Of a stretch of 64,000 bases of DNA, positions 7,941 to 15,385 are shown one piece after another. The DNA is from Dehalococcoidia bacterium. GTDB lineage: Bacteria > Chloroflexota > Dehalococcoidia > Lucifugimonadales > UBA3495. Under the pieces are notes generated by a model that had not been told where the DNA came from, searched no databases, and saw nothing but the letters and a program-made list of their open reading frames with translations. Within the stretch, counting starts at the first letter, position 1. Each line of letters begins with the position of its first letter. A program made the position numbers and the translations under genes. The stretch spans positions 186,001-250,000 of the forward strand of contig JAJDTP010000009.1 in assembly GCA_022827095.1 (NCBI GenBank), in the 5' to 3' direction.

Positions 7941-8603
7941 ATGAGGTGGGTGGATCGCGCCCCGGCTCCGTCCGGCGTAGTCCACTACGCCAAGATGTAC
8001 ACCCACCTATGGGTGCAATACTTTCAACAACGCGGTAGCAACCCCAGCCAGCACAACTATTGGACCGTGTTTGCAGCCGACTTGCGCGAGTGTTTCAACG
8101 ATAAGTGCGGGTATTGCGAGCAGCGATTTGAGCCTGTCGGCGAATTACAATCATCGGTTGACCACTTTCGGCCACGGAGCCGTTTCCCTCGCCTGGTTTA
8201 TGATTGGGACAATTGGGTGTCCAGCTGCCAGCGATGCAACTTTGCCAAAGCCGACCAATGGCCGGATACAGGCTATGTTGATCCTTGTGCAGTGGATTTG
8301 TTGGATCAGCCGGAAGAGCATTTCGATTACGTGCCGCTTACCGGCGAGATAGTTCCAAAGTCGGGTTTGACTCACAATGCCAGGCACAGAGCGCAAAGCA
8401 CCATTGATGACATTGGGCTGAATGAAACACGATTGCGCGAAACCCGGTTCAGGCTAATCGGTTCTTTTGTCCAAGATTTATTACTGGCAACCCCGGGTGC
8501 AGACAGGTTCGCCGTTGTCAGCAGGTATCAAGAGCCGTCGGAACCTCACGTCGGCGTCGTCAAAATGTTCACCAACCAGTTGCGTCAAGCCGGCAGAATA
8601 TAG
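7941..8603 (+). CDS. ptuB: Septu-like HNH nuclease (PtuB family)
   Basis: The product has 220 residues. The HNH/zinc layout is clear: CGYC at residues 56-59, the DHFRPRSRFP motif with His75, then DNWVSSCQRCNFAK with Cys96, Cys99 and Asn100. It matches the nuclease partner of PtuA in Septu and of retron-Ec78-type systems. A GGAG site lies inside the end of ptuA, so translation is probably coupled. The gene ends eight bases before a decayed transposase, and no reverse transcriptase or msr/msd is visible here, so a Septu-type rather than a retron locus is the better reading. Confidence 0.82.
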   Translation: MRWVDRAPAPSGVVHYAKMYTHLWVQYFQQRGSNPSQHNYWTVFAADLRECFNDKCGYCEQRFEPVGELQSSVDHFRPRSRFPRLVYDWDNWVSSCQRCNFAKADQWPDTGYVDPCAVDLLDQPEEHFDYVPLTGEIVPKSGLTHNARHRAQSTIDDIGLNETRLRETRFRLIGSFVQDLLLATPGADRFAVVSRYQEPSEPHVGVVKMFTNQLRQAGRI

Positions 8604-8611
8604 CCGTTTGG

Positions 8612-8969
8612 TCAGCACTGTTGGAGACGCTGGAAGCTGTACCGGGCGCCAGACGGATCACCGTGAGCGCCGACCGTGGCTATGACACCCGCGGTATCCG
8701 TCAAGGAGTGTCGCAGGTCTCGGGTAACACCCCACGTGGCCCAGAAGCAGCGCTCGGCCATTAACCGGCACACCACTCGGCATGAGGGGTATCGCCTCAG
8801 CCAGCGGGCCAGGAAACAGGTTGAGGAAGTCTTCGGCTGGGTGAAGACCGTGGGCGGCGGCCGGAAACTGCGCTGTGGCGGCGTGGCACGCAATCGGTTC
8901 TGGATGGAGATGACCACCGCCAGTTACAACCTGGTGCGATTGCTGAAACTGACGCCGGTGGTGGCGTGA
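8612..8969 (+). pseudogene. Decayed C-terminal end of an IS5-type DDE transposase
   Basis: The last 97 codons encode RHEGYRLSQRARKQVEEVFGWVKTVGGGRKLRCGGVARNRFW, the C-terminal catalytic end of an IS5-like transposase. The preceding stretch reads ALLETLEAVPGARRITVSADRGYDTRG in a different frame, so a frameshift near 8690 separates the two halves. Only the 3' part of the element is left, joined directly to the end of ptuB. It cannot transpose. Confidence 0.8.
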
Positions 8970-9125
8970 ACCGTGGGATAGGTCTGTCCTGACCACCGCC
9001 GACAACGCTCCGTAACCTGCCGACCAGCCCCCTCACTCACTAATCCCAAGGTAGCCCGCAGTTTGTCGACCAGTCATCACCACCTTCCCTCCAAGCTGCC
9101 ACTCATTTCAACACCCTGTTAAGGT

Positions 9126-9262
9126 TGAGATGGGGTCGGTGTTTTTGATAGTGCCACTGAATCCGAACGCCAGGAATGGAGAAAATGGCAGAGCAAGTTA
9201 GCTACGATGGACGGAGAATTGACCTTCCCTGAACTGAGCCACGGCACGCGCTCAGTGATAGC
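9126..9262 (+). pseudogene. Fragment of a second, divergent ptuA-like gene
   Basis: After correcting one missing base near the left end, this stretch encodes a peptide running VGVFDSATESERQEWRKWQ and on through ATMDGELTFPELSHGTRSV. It aligns residue by residue with the intact ptuA product (bases 7241-7374) but differs at many positions. It is therefore a paralog remnant, not a recent copy. It is frameshifted and has no flanking ATPase motifs. Confidence 0.8.
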
Positions 9263-9334
9263 AGCCTGTCCGAGAAACAGGTCAGCGAGGTGGAGGGGAT
9301 ATGATGGGGGCAGTCCACTGGTTGGGAGCCGGTG

Positions 9335-10013
9335 ATGAGCAAGACCTACCTGTCTTACGATCCTGACCAGCAGTTACTGCTGCCGGCGGCGCTGCGGGAG
9401 TGGCTGTCCAAGGGTCACCTGGCCTACTTCATCTCCGACGTGGTGGACCAGTTGGACCTGTCGGCCATCACCGCCCGCTACGATGGCGAACGGATAGGTG
9501 GTCCGCCCTGCAATCCTCGGATGATGGTGAAGTTGCTGTTGTATGCCTACTGCATCGGGGCGCCGTCATCGCGGCGCATCGCCACCAGGTTGCATGAGGA
9601 CATCGCCTTCCGTGTGCTGGCGGTGAATAACACACCCGATTTCCACACCATCTCGGACTTTCGCAAGGACCGCCTGGCGGCGCTGGCAGGATTGTTCCTG
9701 CAGGTGCTTTTGCTGTGCCAGCGTGAGGGATTGGTGAAGCTGGGACACGTGGCGCTGGACGGCGCCAAAGCCAGAGCCAACGCATCGAAACACAAGGCGA
9801 TGAGTTACAGGCGGATGAAAGACCAGGAAGCGCAGTTGCAGGGCGAGGTGGATGAGGAGGAAGATCGCCAATACGGGAAGGGCAAACGTGGTAATGAGTT
9901 GCCGGCGGAGTTGGCCTTCCGGGAAGGGTGGTTGGAGAAGATCCGGGAAGGGCTGAAAGCCGAGGCTCAGGGCCGAGGCGGAACGGACGGCAGAGGAGGG
10001 CGCGGCGCCGACG
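9335..10013 (+). pseudogene. Truncated IS1182-family transposase
   Basis: The N-terminal DUF772-type region is intact: SYDPDQQLLLPAALREWL, then CNPRMMVKLLLYAYCIGAPSSRRIA, FHTISDFRKDRL and the LGHVALDGAKARANASKHK segment with the first catalytic Asp. Near base 9970 the frame shifts: the RAEAERTAEEG continuation expected for the family is in the next frame. Everything after that, including the second half of the catalytic core, is missing and replaced by Calx-beta sequence. A GGGAG site precedes the ATG; GTG at 9332 is an alternative start. Confidence 0.82.
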
Positions 10014-10047
10014 AGTACGCCGGGATCGCCGTTGCCGCCGTAACCTG

Positions 10048-10315
10048 TCAGCGTAACCGACGATGACACCGCCGGGGTGACGGTGAGCGAGAGCAGCTTC
10101 AGCCTGAACGAGGGCGACTCAGCCACCTACCAGGTGTCGCTGGACACGTAGACCATCGGCGACATGCTCATCTCCGTATTCGCCCAAGGCGTCACGGCGG
10201 AGCCGGCCAAGTCGATCTTCACATCCGACCAACTGGTGGACGGCGAAGACCGTAACCGTCCGTGTCGCCGAGGACGACGATCCGGCCTTCATCACCCACG
10301 GTATCGGGGCCGATC
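10048..10315 (+). pseudogene. Calx-beta repeat remnant of a surface protein
   Basis: In one frame the bases from 10048 read VSVTDDDTAGVTVSESSFSL and then NEGDSATYQVSLDT followed by a stop. Further on, NWWTAKTVTVRVAEDDD appears. Both are pieces of the repeated Calx-beta/cadherin-like unit that also occurs in the ORF from 10504. The frame is broken by stops, and the piece is separated from the next part by an inserted palindromic repeat. It is the decayed upstream part of one long extracellular repeat protein. Confidence 0.65.
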
Positions 10316-10455
10316 CCTCACGCGTACCCGGTTTGTCATCGCGAGGAGCGCAGCGACGTGGCGATCTCGCTGCCGCGGCGGTGTCCGTTGCCCTGACGAG
10401 ATTGCCACGCTGCGCTCGCAATGACAGGTCTGGCGAAACTGGGTACGCGTGAGGG
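10316..10455. repeat. Palindromic MITE-like repeat, copy 1
   Basis: The outer ends are inverted repeats: CCTCACGCGTACCC on the left and GGGTACGCGTGAGG on the right. Just inside lie a second pair, GTCATCGCGAGGAGCGCAG and CTGCGCTCGCAATGAC. The same structure occurs at 46.61 kb, with shorter relatives at 55.5 and 60.2 kb. It interrupts the Calx-beta gene, so it behaves like a small non-autonomous mobile repeat. Confidence 0.85.
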
Positions 10456-10503
10456 GCTGATCCCGGTTCCGCATACGTAGATGTACTGGTTGGCTCCATA
10501 ACC

Positions 10504-11280
10504 GTGGCCATAATCAACGACGAAAACACGCCCCAACCGGCCCTGCAGAAGGAGCCGGAACCCGGCAGCGTGTCGGTGAGCGCAACCAACCTCAGCGTCC
10601 GCGAGGGCAACTCCGCGGGAACCTATACCGTGACGCTGGACGTGGATCCCACGGAGAACGTCACCATCACAGCGAGCAGCGACAACGGCTACGTGTCGAC
10701 GCAGCCGTCCAGCCTCGCCTTTACCACCGGCAACTGGCAAACGGCCCAAACCGTAACCGTCAGCGCCGGGCAGGATGCGGACCGGACCGACGACGCGGCC
10801 ACCATCAGCTACGCGGCCAGGGGCGGCAACTACGACAGCGTTGCAGTGGCGTCCATGTCGGTCAGCGTGACCGACGACAGCGACCGGGCGGTCCTAGAGG
10901 CGTTCTACCAGGGCACGGGCGGCCGTATCTGGACCAACGTCGGCAACTGGCGGAGCGACAAGCCGCTGAACCAGTGGCGCAGCGTAACCACCAACGGATC
11001 AGGGCAGGTTACGCACCTGTCGCTGCGCAATAACGGACTGATCGGTTCCTTGCCTGCCGCATTGGGCAAGATGGAAAGCCTGCAAGTCCTGACCCTGGAC
11101 CGGAACAACATCAGCGGCAGCCCGCCCGTCGAGTTGGGCAACCTGTCTAACCTGACTCGGCTGGCGATGAACCGCAACAGCCTCACCGGGGCCATATCGT
11201 CGCAGTTGGGCAACCTGCCCAACCTGAGCATCCTCGGCCTGGCGGAGCAATGGAGCCAACCACGGAAGCGCGGACTGTAA
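10504..11280 (+). pseudogene. Calx-beta plus leucine-rich-repeat surface protein fragment
   Basis: The open frame gives 258 residues. It begins with a Calx-beta-like unit (SVSVSATNLSVREGNSAGTY, NWQTAQTVTVSAGQDADRTDD). It continues into a leucine-rich-repeat region (LRNNGLIGSLPAALGKMESL, LDRNNISGSPPVELGNLSNL, MNRNSLTGAISSQLGNLPNL) and ends abruptly in LAEQWSQPRKRGL. There is no signal peptide, and the upstream Calx-beta pieces are out of frame. It is best read as the 3' remnant of a large secreted adhesin-like gene. A short independent product cannot be excluded. Confidence 0.65.
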
Positions 11281-11314
11281 CGTCCGCGTTTCCATTGGCT
11301 GTTTCGGCAACGAG

Positions 11315-11347
11315 ATTGCGACCCCGCACCTGATGCGGGGTCGCAAT
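11315..11347. repeat. Hairpin remnant of the palindromic repeat family
   Basis: A perfect 14-bp stem, ATTGCGACCCCGCA pairing with TGCGGGGTCGCAAT, has a five-base loop. It carries the ATTGC...GCAATGAC ends shared with the repeats at 10.3, 46.6, 55.5 and 60.2 kb. It could also act as a transcription barrier before rpsA. Confidence 0.6.
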
Positions 11348-11382
11348 GACACAGGGGTTACGCGGGCCTTGGGGTTTTGCGG

Positions 11383-11411
11383 TTGCAATTTGCGTGCGGT
11401 ATAAGTATTAT
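11383..11411 (+). promoter_or_regulatory. Sigma-70-type promoter for rpsA
   Basis: TTGCAA (11383-11388) and TATTAT (11406-11411) are separated by exactly 17 bases. The resulting leader before rpsA would be about 100 bases. Confidence 0.55.
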
Positions 11412-11519
11412 TAGGCAGGCGAATTGTGGGGAAAGTGATCCAAGCGAGAACGAAGTACCTGCTCGACCTGTGCGGCCGCGCCAACCGGCCGTAAGCAAGA
11501 GTAAGGAGCAGCTTAACTG

Positions 11520-12620
11520 ATGGTAGCCCAGGACCCGAACGTAGTCGAAGTCACCGATATGTCTCAACTCCCGGAATCGGCGTTTTCGCCGAGAGAGTAC
11601 CGGAGAGGAGACTTGGTGACCGGCGAGATAGTGCGCATCGATGACGAGGGCATGGTCATCAGCGCCGGCCTCAAAACCGAGGGCATCGTTCCGCCGCAAG
11701 AGATGCGAACACTTACCGACGAGAAGCGCGATCAGATGCAGCCGGGCTCGAACGTGATTGTTATTCACCTGAACAATCGCGGTCCGGGGGGAATGGCTGT
11801 ATTCTCATATGATCAAGCGCAGGAAAAGCAGGTCTGGGAAGATCTGATCGAACTGCACAAGCAGGACTCCGAACTAGCGGCCAAGGTTGTGCAACACAAC
11901 AAGGGCGGCCTGGTGGTCGACTGGCAGGGGGTGCGCGGTTTCGTGCCCTTCTCACAGATGGCGCCGGTACCGAAGGAAGGCCGTATCGAACACCTGGACG
12001 CCAGGATCGGGGAGGACGCCCGGTTCAACATCCTGGAGTTGGATGCCCAGCGCGAAAAGCTGGTGCTCACCGAGCGGCGGATCTGGCGACAACTGCGCAA
12101 TGCGGCCAAGGAGCGCCTGCTGGAAGAGTTGCAGGAAGGCCAGATCGTCCAGGGCACGGTCCGATCGATGCGTGGGTTCGGCGCCTTCGTCGACCTGGGC
12201 GATGCGGAGGGGCTGGTGCCCATTTCCGAGCTGTCCTGGTCGATGATCAAGTCACCGGAGGAAGTGGTCAGTGTGGGCGACGACCTGACCCTCAAGGTGC
12301 TGAGAGTGGATCGGGAGAACAGCAAGATCTCGTTGAGCCTCAAGCGCACCCAGCCGGAGCCGTGGGACACTGTGCCGGAACGGTACCATGTTGGCGACAT
12401 TGTCGACGGGACCGTCACTCGCCTGATGGACTTCGGCGCCTTTGTCAAGCTGGAAGACTGGGTCGAGGGCCTGGTGCATATCTCCGAGCTGTCGGCTCGC
12501 CGGATGGAGCACCCCCGGGAGATCGTCTACCAGGGCCAGTTGATCAAGGTGCAGATCCTGAGCATCGACACTGAACGCAAGCGGATGAGCTTGAGCTACC
12601 GCAAGGTGTACGGCCTGTAG
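11520..12620 (+). CDS. rpsA: 30S ribosomal protein S1-like, four S1 domains
   Basis: The product is 366 residues with four consecutive S1 (OB-fold) repeats, starting near residues 27, 112, 200 and 285. The last two are most canonical (VQGTVRSMRGFGAFVDLG and VDGTVTRLMDFGAFVKLED). It binds mRNA at the ribosome to help initiation. A four-domain S1 is shorter than the six-domain E. coli form but is normal in many other phyla. AAGGAG precedes the ATG, a promoter lies about 110 bases upstream and a perfect terminator follows. Confidence 0.92.
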   Translation: MVAQDPNVVEVTDMSQLPESAFSPREYRRGDLVTGEIVRIDDEGMVISAGLKTEGIVPPQEMRTLTDEKRDQMQPGSNVIVIHLNNRGPGGMAVFSYDQAQEKQVWEDLIELHKQDSELAAKVVQHNKGGLVVDWQGVRGFVPFSQMAPVPKEGRIEHLDARIGEDARFNILELDAQREKLVLTERRIWRQLRNAAKERLLEELQEGQIVQGTVRSMRGFGAFVDLGDAEGLVPISELSWSMIKSPEEVVSVGDDLTLKVLRVDRENSKISLSLKRTQPEPWDTVPERYHVGDIVDGTVTRLMDFGAFVKLEDWVEGLVHISELSARRMEHPREIVYQGQLIKVQILSIDTERKRMSLSYRKVYGL

Positions 12621-12652
12621 CCTAACCACCCAGCGCAACGTTGCAAATGATT

Positions 12653-12681
12653 TAGGGGCGATGGTTATCGCCCCTATTTTG
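12653..12681 (+). terminator. Rho-independent terminator of rpsA
   Basis: A perfect 10-bp stem (TAGGGGCGAT / ATCGCCCCTA) with a GGTT loop is followed by TTTTGTTG. It overlaps the stop codon of the convergent gene. Confidence 0.88.
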
Positions 12682-13465
12682 TTGAGTGCAGCGCTCGCAG
12701 GTCGATGTCGTTGATAATGAGGTGGCCGGGATCGGCGGCATTCTCATCGTCGCGCAACTCACGCAGCCGTTCCAGGCCGCGCCGGGTATCACTGGCGACA
12801 CGGGCCGGGTGCCACTTGCGAATGCGACGCTTGAACAACCAGTAGGTGAACTCCTTCCAGGCGACCAGGGAAAGCTCCTCGGGATCGTGGCCCCAGCTTC
12901 CGCCGGCGTCGGTGAGGAATTCGGGGACGAGGTTGGTGCGGGTCTCCCCGTAGAGATGGCGGTAGGCTTCCTCAACCACGTCGTCGCTGTCGCCGTAGCA
13001 GCGAGCCAGCCGGCTTTTGCGAATGGAGTCTTCCGTCACCAACTGCAACGCCTCCTCGACTACCACGCCGTACCAGAAGTTCAGGTGGGCAGTGTACCGG
13101 TAGGGCCCGATGAGTTGGCGGAACCGTTCCGGGTCAATGTCCTCTGGCAGACGGCCGAAGAACAGCAGGTCCTCCAACTCATCGGGAGGAACGGCGTCGG
13201 GTATGGAAAGGCAGAGACGATGGGCCAGCGTGAGCCAGTCCAGCGCTTCGCCGCCGATAACGTAGCGCCAATGCCTTCCCCAGAGGTCCTCGTGGGTGAG
13301 GCTCCAGCAACCGATGGCGTCCAACAGCGCAATGTGCCACGGCTCGGTGCGGCCGGCGCGGGATCGCAGCCGCTCGATGACGTGCTCGTATACCGGTAAC
13401 GATTCCCCATCGCCGTACGCCGGCGAGATAACCGCTACCCCGGTGTCATCCACCGTGAAGGTCAT
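12674..13465 (-). CDS. Hypothetical protein translationally coupled to polX
   Basis: The product is 263 residues from the ATG at 13465, which overlaps the polX stop as ATGA; the longer upstream extension lies inside polX and is rejected. The protein is soluble and rich in Trp, Arg and acidic residues (HEDLWGRHWRYVIGGEALDWL; EEFTYWLFKRRIRKWHPARV-like C terminus). I recognise no domain. The overlap implies co-expression with PolX, but no functional link can be read from the sequence. Confidence 0.75.
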   Translation of the reverse strand: MTFTVDDTGVAVISPAYGDGESLPVYEHVIERLRSRAGRTEPWHIALLDAIGCWSLTHEDLWGRHWRYVIGGEALDWLTLAHRLCLSIPDAVPPDELEDLLFFGRLPEDIDPERFRQLIGPYRYTAHLNFWYGVVVEEALQLVTEDSIRKSRLARCYGDSDDVVEEAYRHLYGETRTNLVPEFLTDAGGSWGHDPEELSLVAWKEFTYWLFKRRIRKWHPARVASDTRRGLERLRELRDDENAADPGHLIINDIDLRALHSTK

Positions 13466-15261
13466 GGTCGGGACACCGCGGCGCCTCGGGCCTCGACCAT
13501 TGCCGCAAAACGTTCCGTTCGCTGCCCCTTCGGGGCGCGGAGCCACGCGAGGAAATCGCCAGCCGGATAGGTGTTCAGGATGTGCTCGGGTCCGCACCAG
13601 GCGCGCCGGGCCACGGCCACCCCAAAGGTGCGGTTCGTCAGACCGTCGATGTGATGCGAGTCGGTGTTGATCACCAGCGGTACGCCCAACTCGCGGGCGC
13701 GGGCCGCGTGAGTGTCCTTGAGGTCCAGGCGCTCCGGCGCGGCGTTGATTTCCATGGCCGTGCCGGTCTCGCGGGCGGTCTGCAGCAGCGCCTCGATGTC
13801 GAATTCGACCGGATCCCGGCGGCCCAGCAGGCGCGTGGAGGCGTGGCCTATGACGGACACCTGGGGGTTCTCCATGGCGCGAGTGATGCGCCGGGTCATG
13901 GTGTCCCGGTCCTGGCTCATGGCGTTGTGAACCGAGGCGATTACCCAGTCCAGCATGCCCAGGACGTCGTCGGGGAAGTCCATGGCGCCGTCGGCGCGGA
14001 TGTCCACCTCGGAGCCGCAGAGGATGGTCATGTCGTAGCGGGACTGGAGGCTCTTCAGGATTTCGATCTGGCGGGCCAGGCGGTCGGGGGTCAGGCCGTT
14101 GGCGACGCCCAGGCCCTGGGAATGGTCCGTGAGCGCCATGTACTCGTAGCCCATGGCGGCAACGGCGGCGACCATCTCCTCCAGCGGGAACTTGCCGTCG
14201 CTCCAGTCGCTGTGGAGGTGGAGGTCACCCCGGAGGTCGGCCTCGATTATCAGGTTGGGCAGGCTGCCTTCCCGGGCGGCGTCCAACTCGTCAGCGCCGC
14301 GGCGGAGTTCGGGCGGTATCCAGGGCAGGTCCAGGCGGCCGTAGAAGGTCTCCTCGTCCGGGAAGTGTTCGGTTTCGCCGGTTTCGATAACGGTGATGCC
14401 GTATTCGTTTAGAGATAGACCCCGGCGGTTGGCGTAGTCGCGCAGACGGATGTTGTGCTGCTGGCTGCCGGTGAAGTACTGAAGCATCGCGCCCATGGCG
14501 TCGGGCTCGCCGATGCGCAGATCTATCTGGATGCCCGGGTCCACTATCACGGAGGTCTTGGAGTCGCCCTGGACCAGGACCTCGCGGACGGACGACAGGG
14601 CGGCCAGGGCCGGACCGGTTTCGGCCGGATTTTCCGACACGGCGATGAGGTCGAGGTCGCCGATGGTCTCCTCCCAGCGGCGCAGCGAACCGGCCGGGGT
14701 GATGCTCACCAACCCGGCGCAGGCGTCGAACAACTGGGCGGTCACCGCGGCGCAAGTCTCGGAGGCGATGCCAAGGGGCGTGCGATCGGATCGCATCCTT
14801 TGGGCCTGGATATGGCGGAGGATGTTGGCCACGGAACGCTTGCCCATTCGGGGCAGCTGTTCGAGCCGGCCGTCCAAAGCGGCCTGCTCCAGTTCGGCGA
14901 CAGACCCGATAGCCAGCTCGTCCACGGCGGCTTTTACGGTCTTCGGTCCCATGCCGGGGACTTCCAGCAGTTCCAGCACGTTGTGCGGAAGCTCCTCGGC
15001 CAGGCGATCGTAGGCGGCCACGTGGCCCGTCGCCACGTATTCCTGTACCTTTTCGCTGATGGCCTTGCCGACACCGGGGATTTTCTTCAGGTCGTCGCCG
15101 GCGGCGGCCGCCGCGGCCAGCGACCAGCTGAGCTGTTCGATGGTGTTGGCGGCGCGCTGGTAGGCGCGAATCTTGAAGACGGTATCGCCCTTGATCTCCA
15201 GCATGGCCGCCATGTTGTTGAACAGCTGGACGATGTCTTCGTTGGTGATTTGCGTGGTCAT
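13462..15261 (-). CDS. polX: DNA polymerase/3'-5' exonuclease PolX
   Basis: The product has 599 residues from the ATG at 15261; the nine upstream codons are unlikely to be used. The order is N-terminal HhH/8-kDa domain (MAAMLEIKGDTVFKIRAYQRAANTIE, IPGVGKAISEKVQEY), family X polymerase core with GSLRRWEETIGDLDLI carrying metal-binding Asp residues, and C-terminal PHP domain (DLHLHSDWSDGKF, LTDHS, GSEVDI, IASVHN, IGHAS, NTDSHH). It fills short gaps in base excision repair; the PHP domain supplies nuclease activity. The length is standard. Confidence 0.95.
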   Translation of the reverse strand: MTTQITNEDIVQLFNNMAAMLEIKGDTVFKIRAYQRAANTIEQLSWSLAAAAAAGDDLKKIPGVGKAISEKVQEYVATGHVAAYDRLAEELPHNVLELLEVPGMGPKTVKAAVDELAIGSVAELEQAALDGRLEQLPRMGKRSVANILRHIQAQRMRSDRTPLGIASETCAAVTAQLFDACAGLVSITPAGSLRRWEETIGDLDLIAVSENPAETGPALAALSSVREVLVQGDSKTSVIVDPGIQIDLRIGEPDAMGAMLQYFTGSQQHNIRLRDYANRRGLSLNEYGITVIETGETEHFPDEETFYGRLDLPWIPPELRRGADELDAAREGSLPNLIIEADLRGDLHLHSDWSDGKFPLEEMVAAVAAMGYEYMALTDHSQGLGVANGLTPDRLARQIEILKSLQSRYDMTILCGSEVDIRADGAMDFPDDVLGMLDWVIASVHNAMSQDRDTMTRRITRAMENPQVSVIGHASTRLLGRRDPVEFDIEALLQTARETGTAMEINAAPERLDLKDTHAARARELGVPLVINTDSHHIDGLTNRTFGVAVARRAWCGPEHILNTYPAGDFLAWLRAPKGQRTERFAAMVEARGAAVSRP

Positions 15262-15385
15262 GGTGAATACCTTACCACCGGCCAACAAGGGCGGGCAAGG
15301 CGAGGGTTTGGCGTCGGGCCCTCGGGCAAACTCAAGGGCGCCCGCGAAAGCAGGCGCCCCTGTGTAGTCCCATATGTGAACTCGG

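Noticed and set aside
6613-8603. Retron Ec78-type system
   Set aside because: The ATPase/HNH pair also occurs with retrons, but no reverse transcriptase or msr/msd is visible in the flanking DNA.
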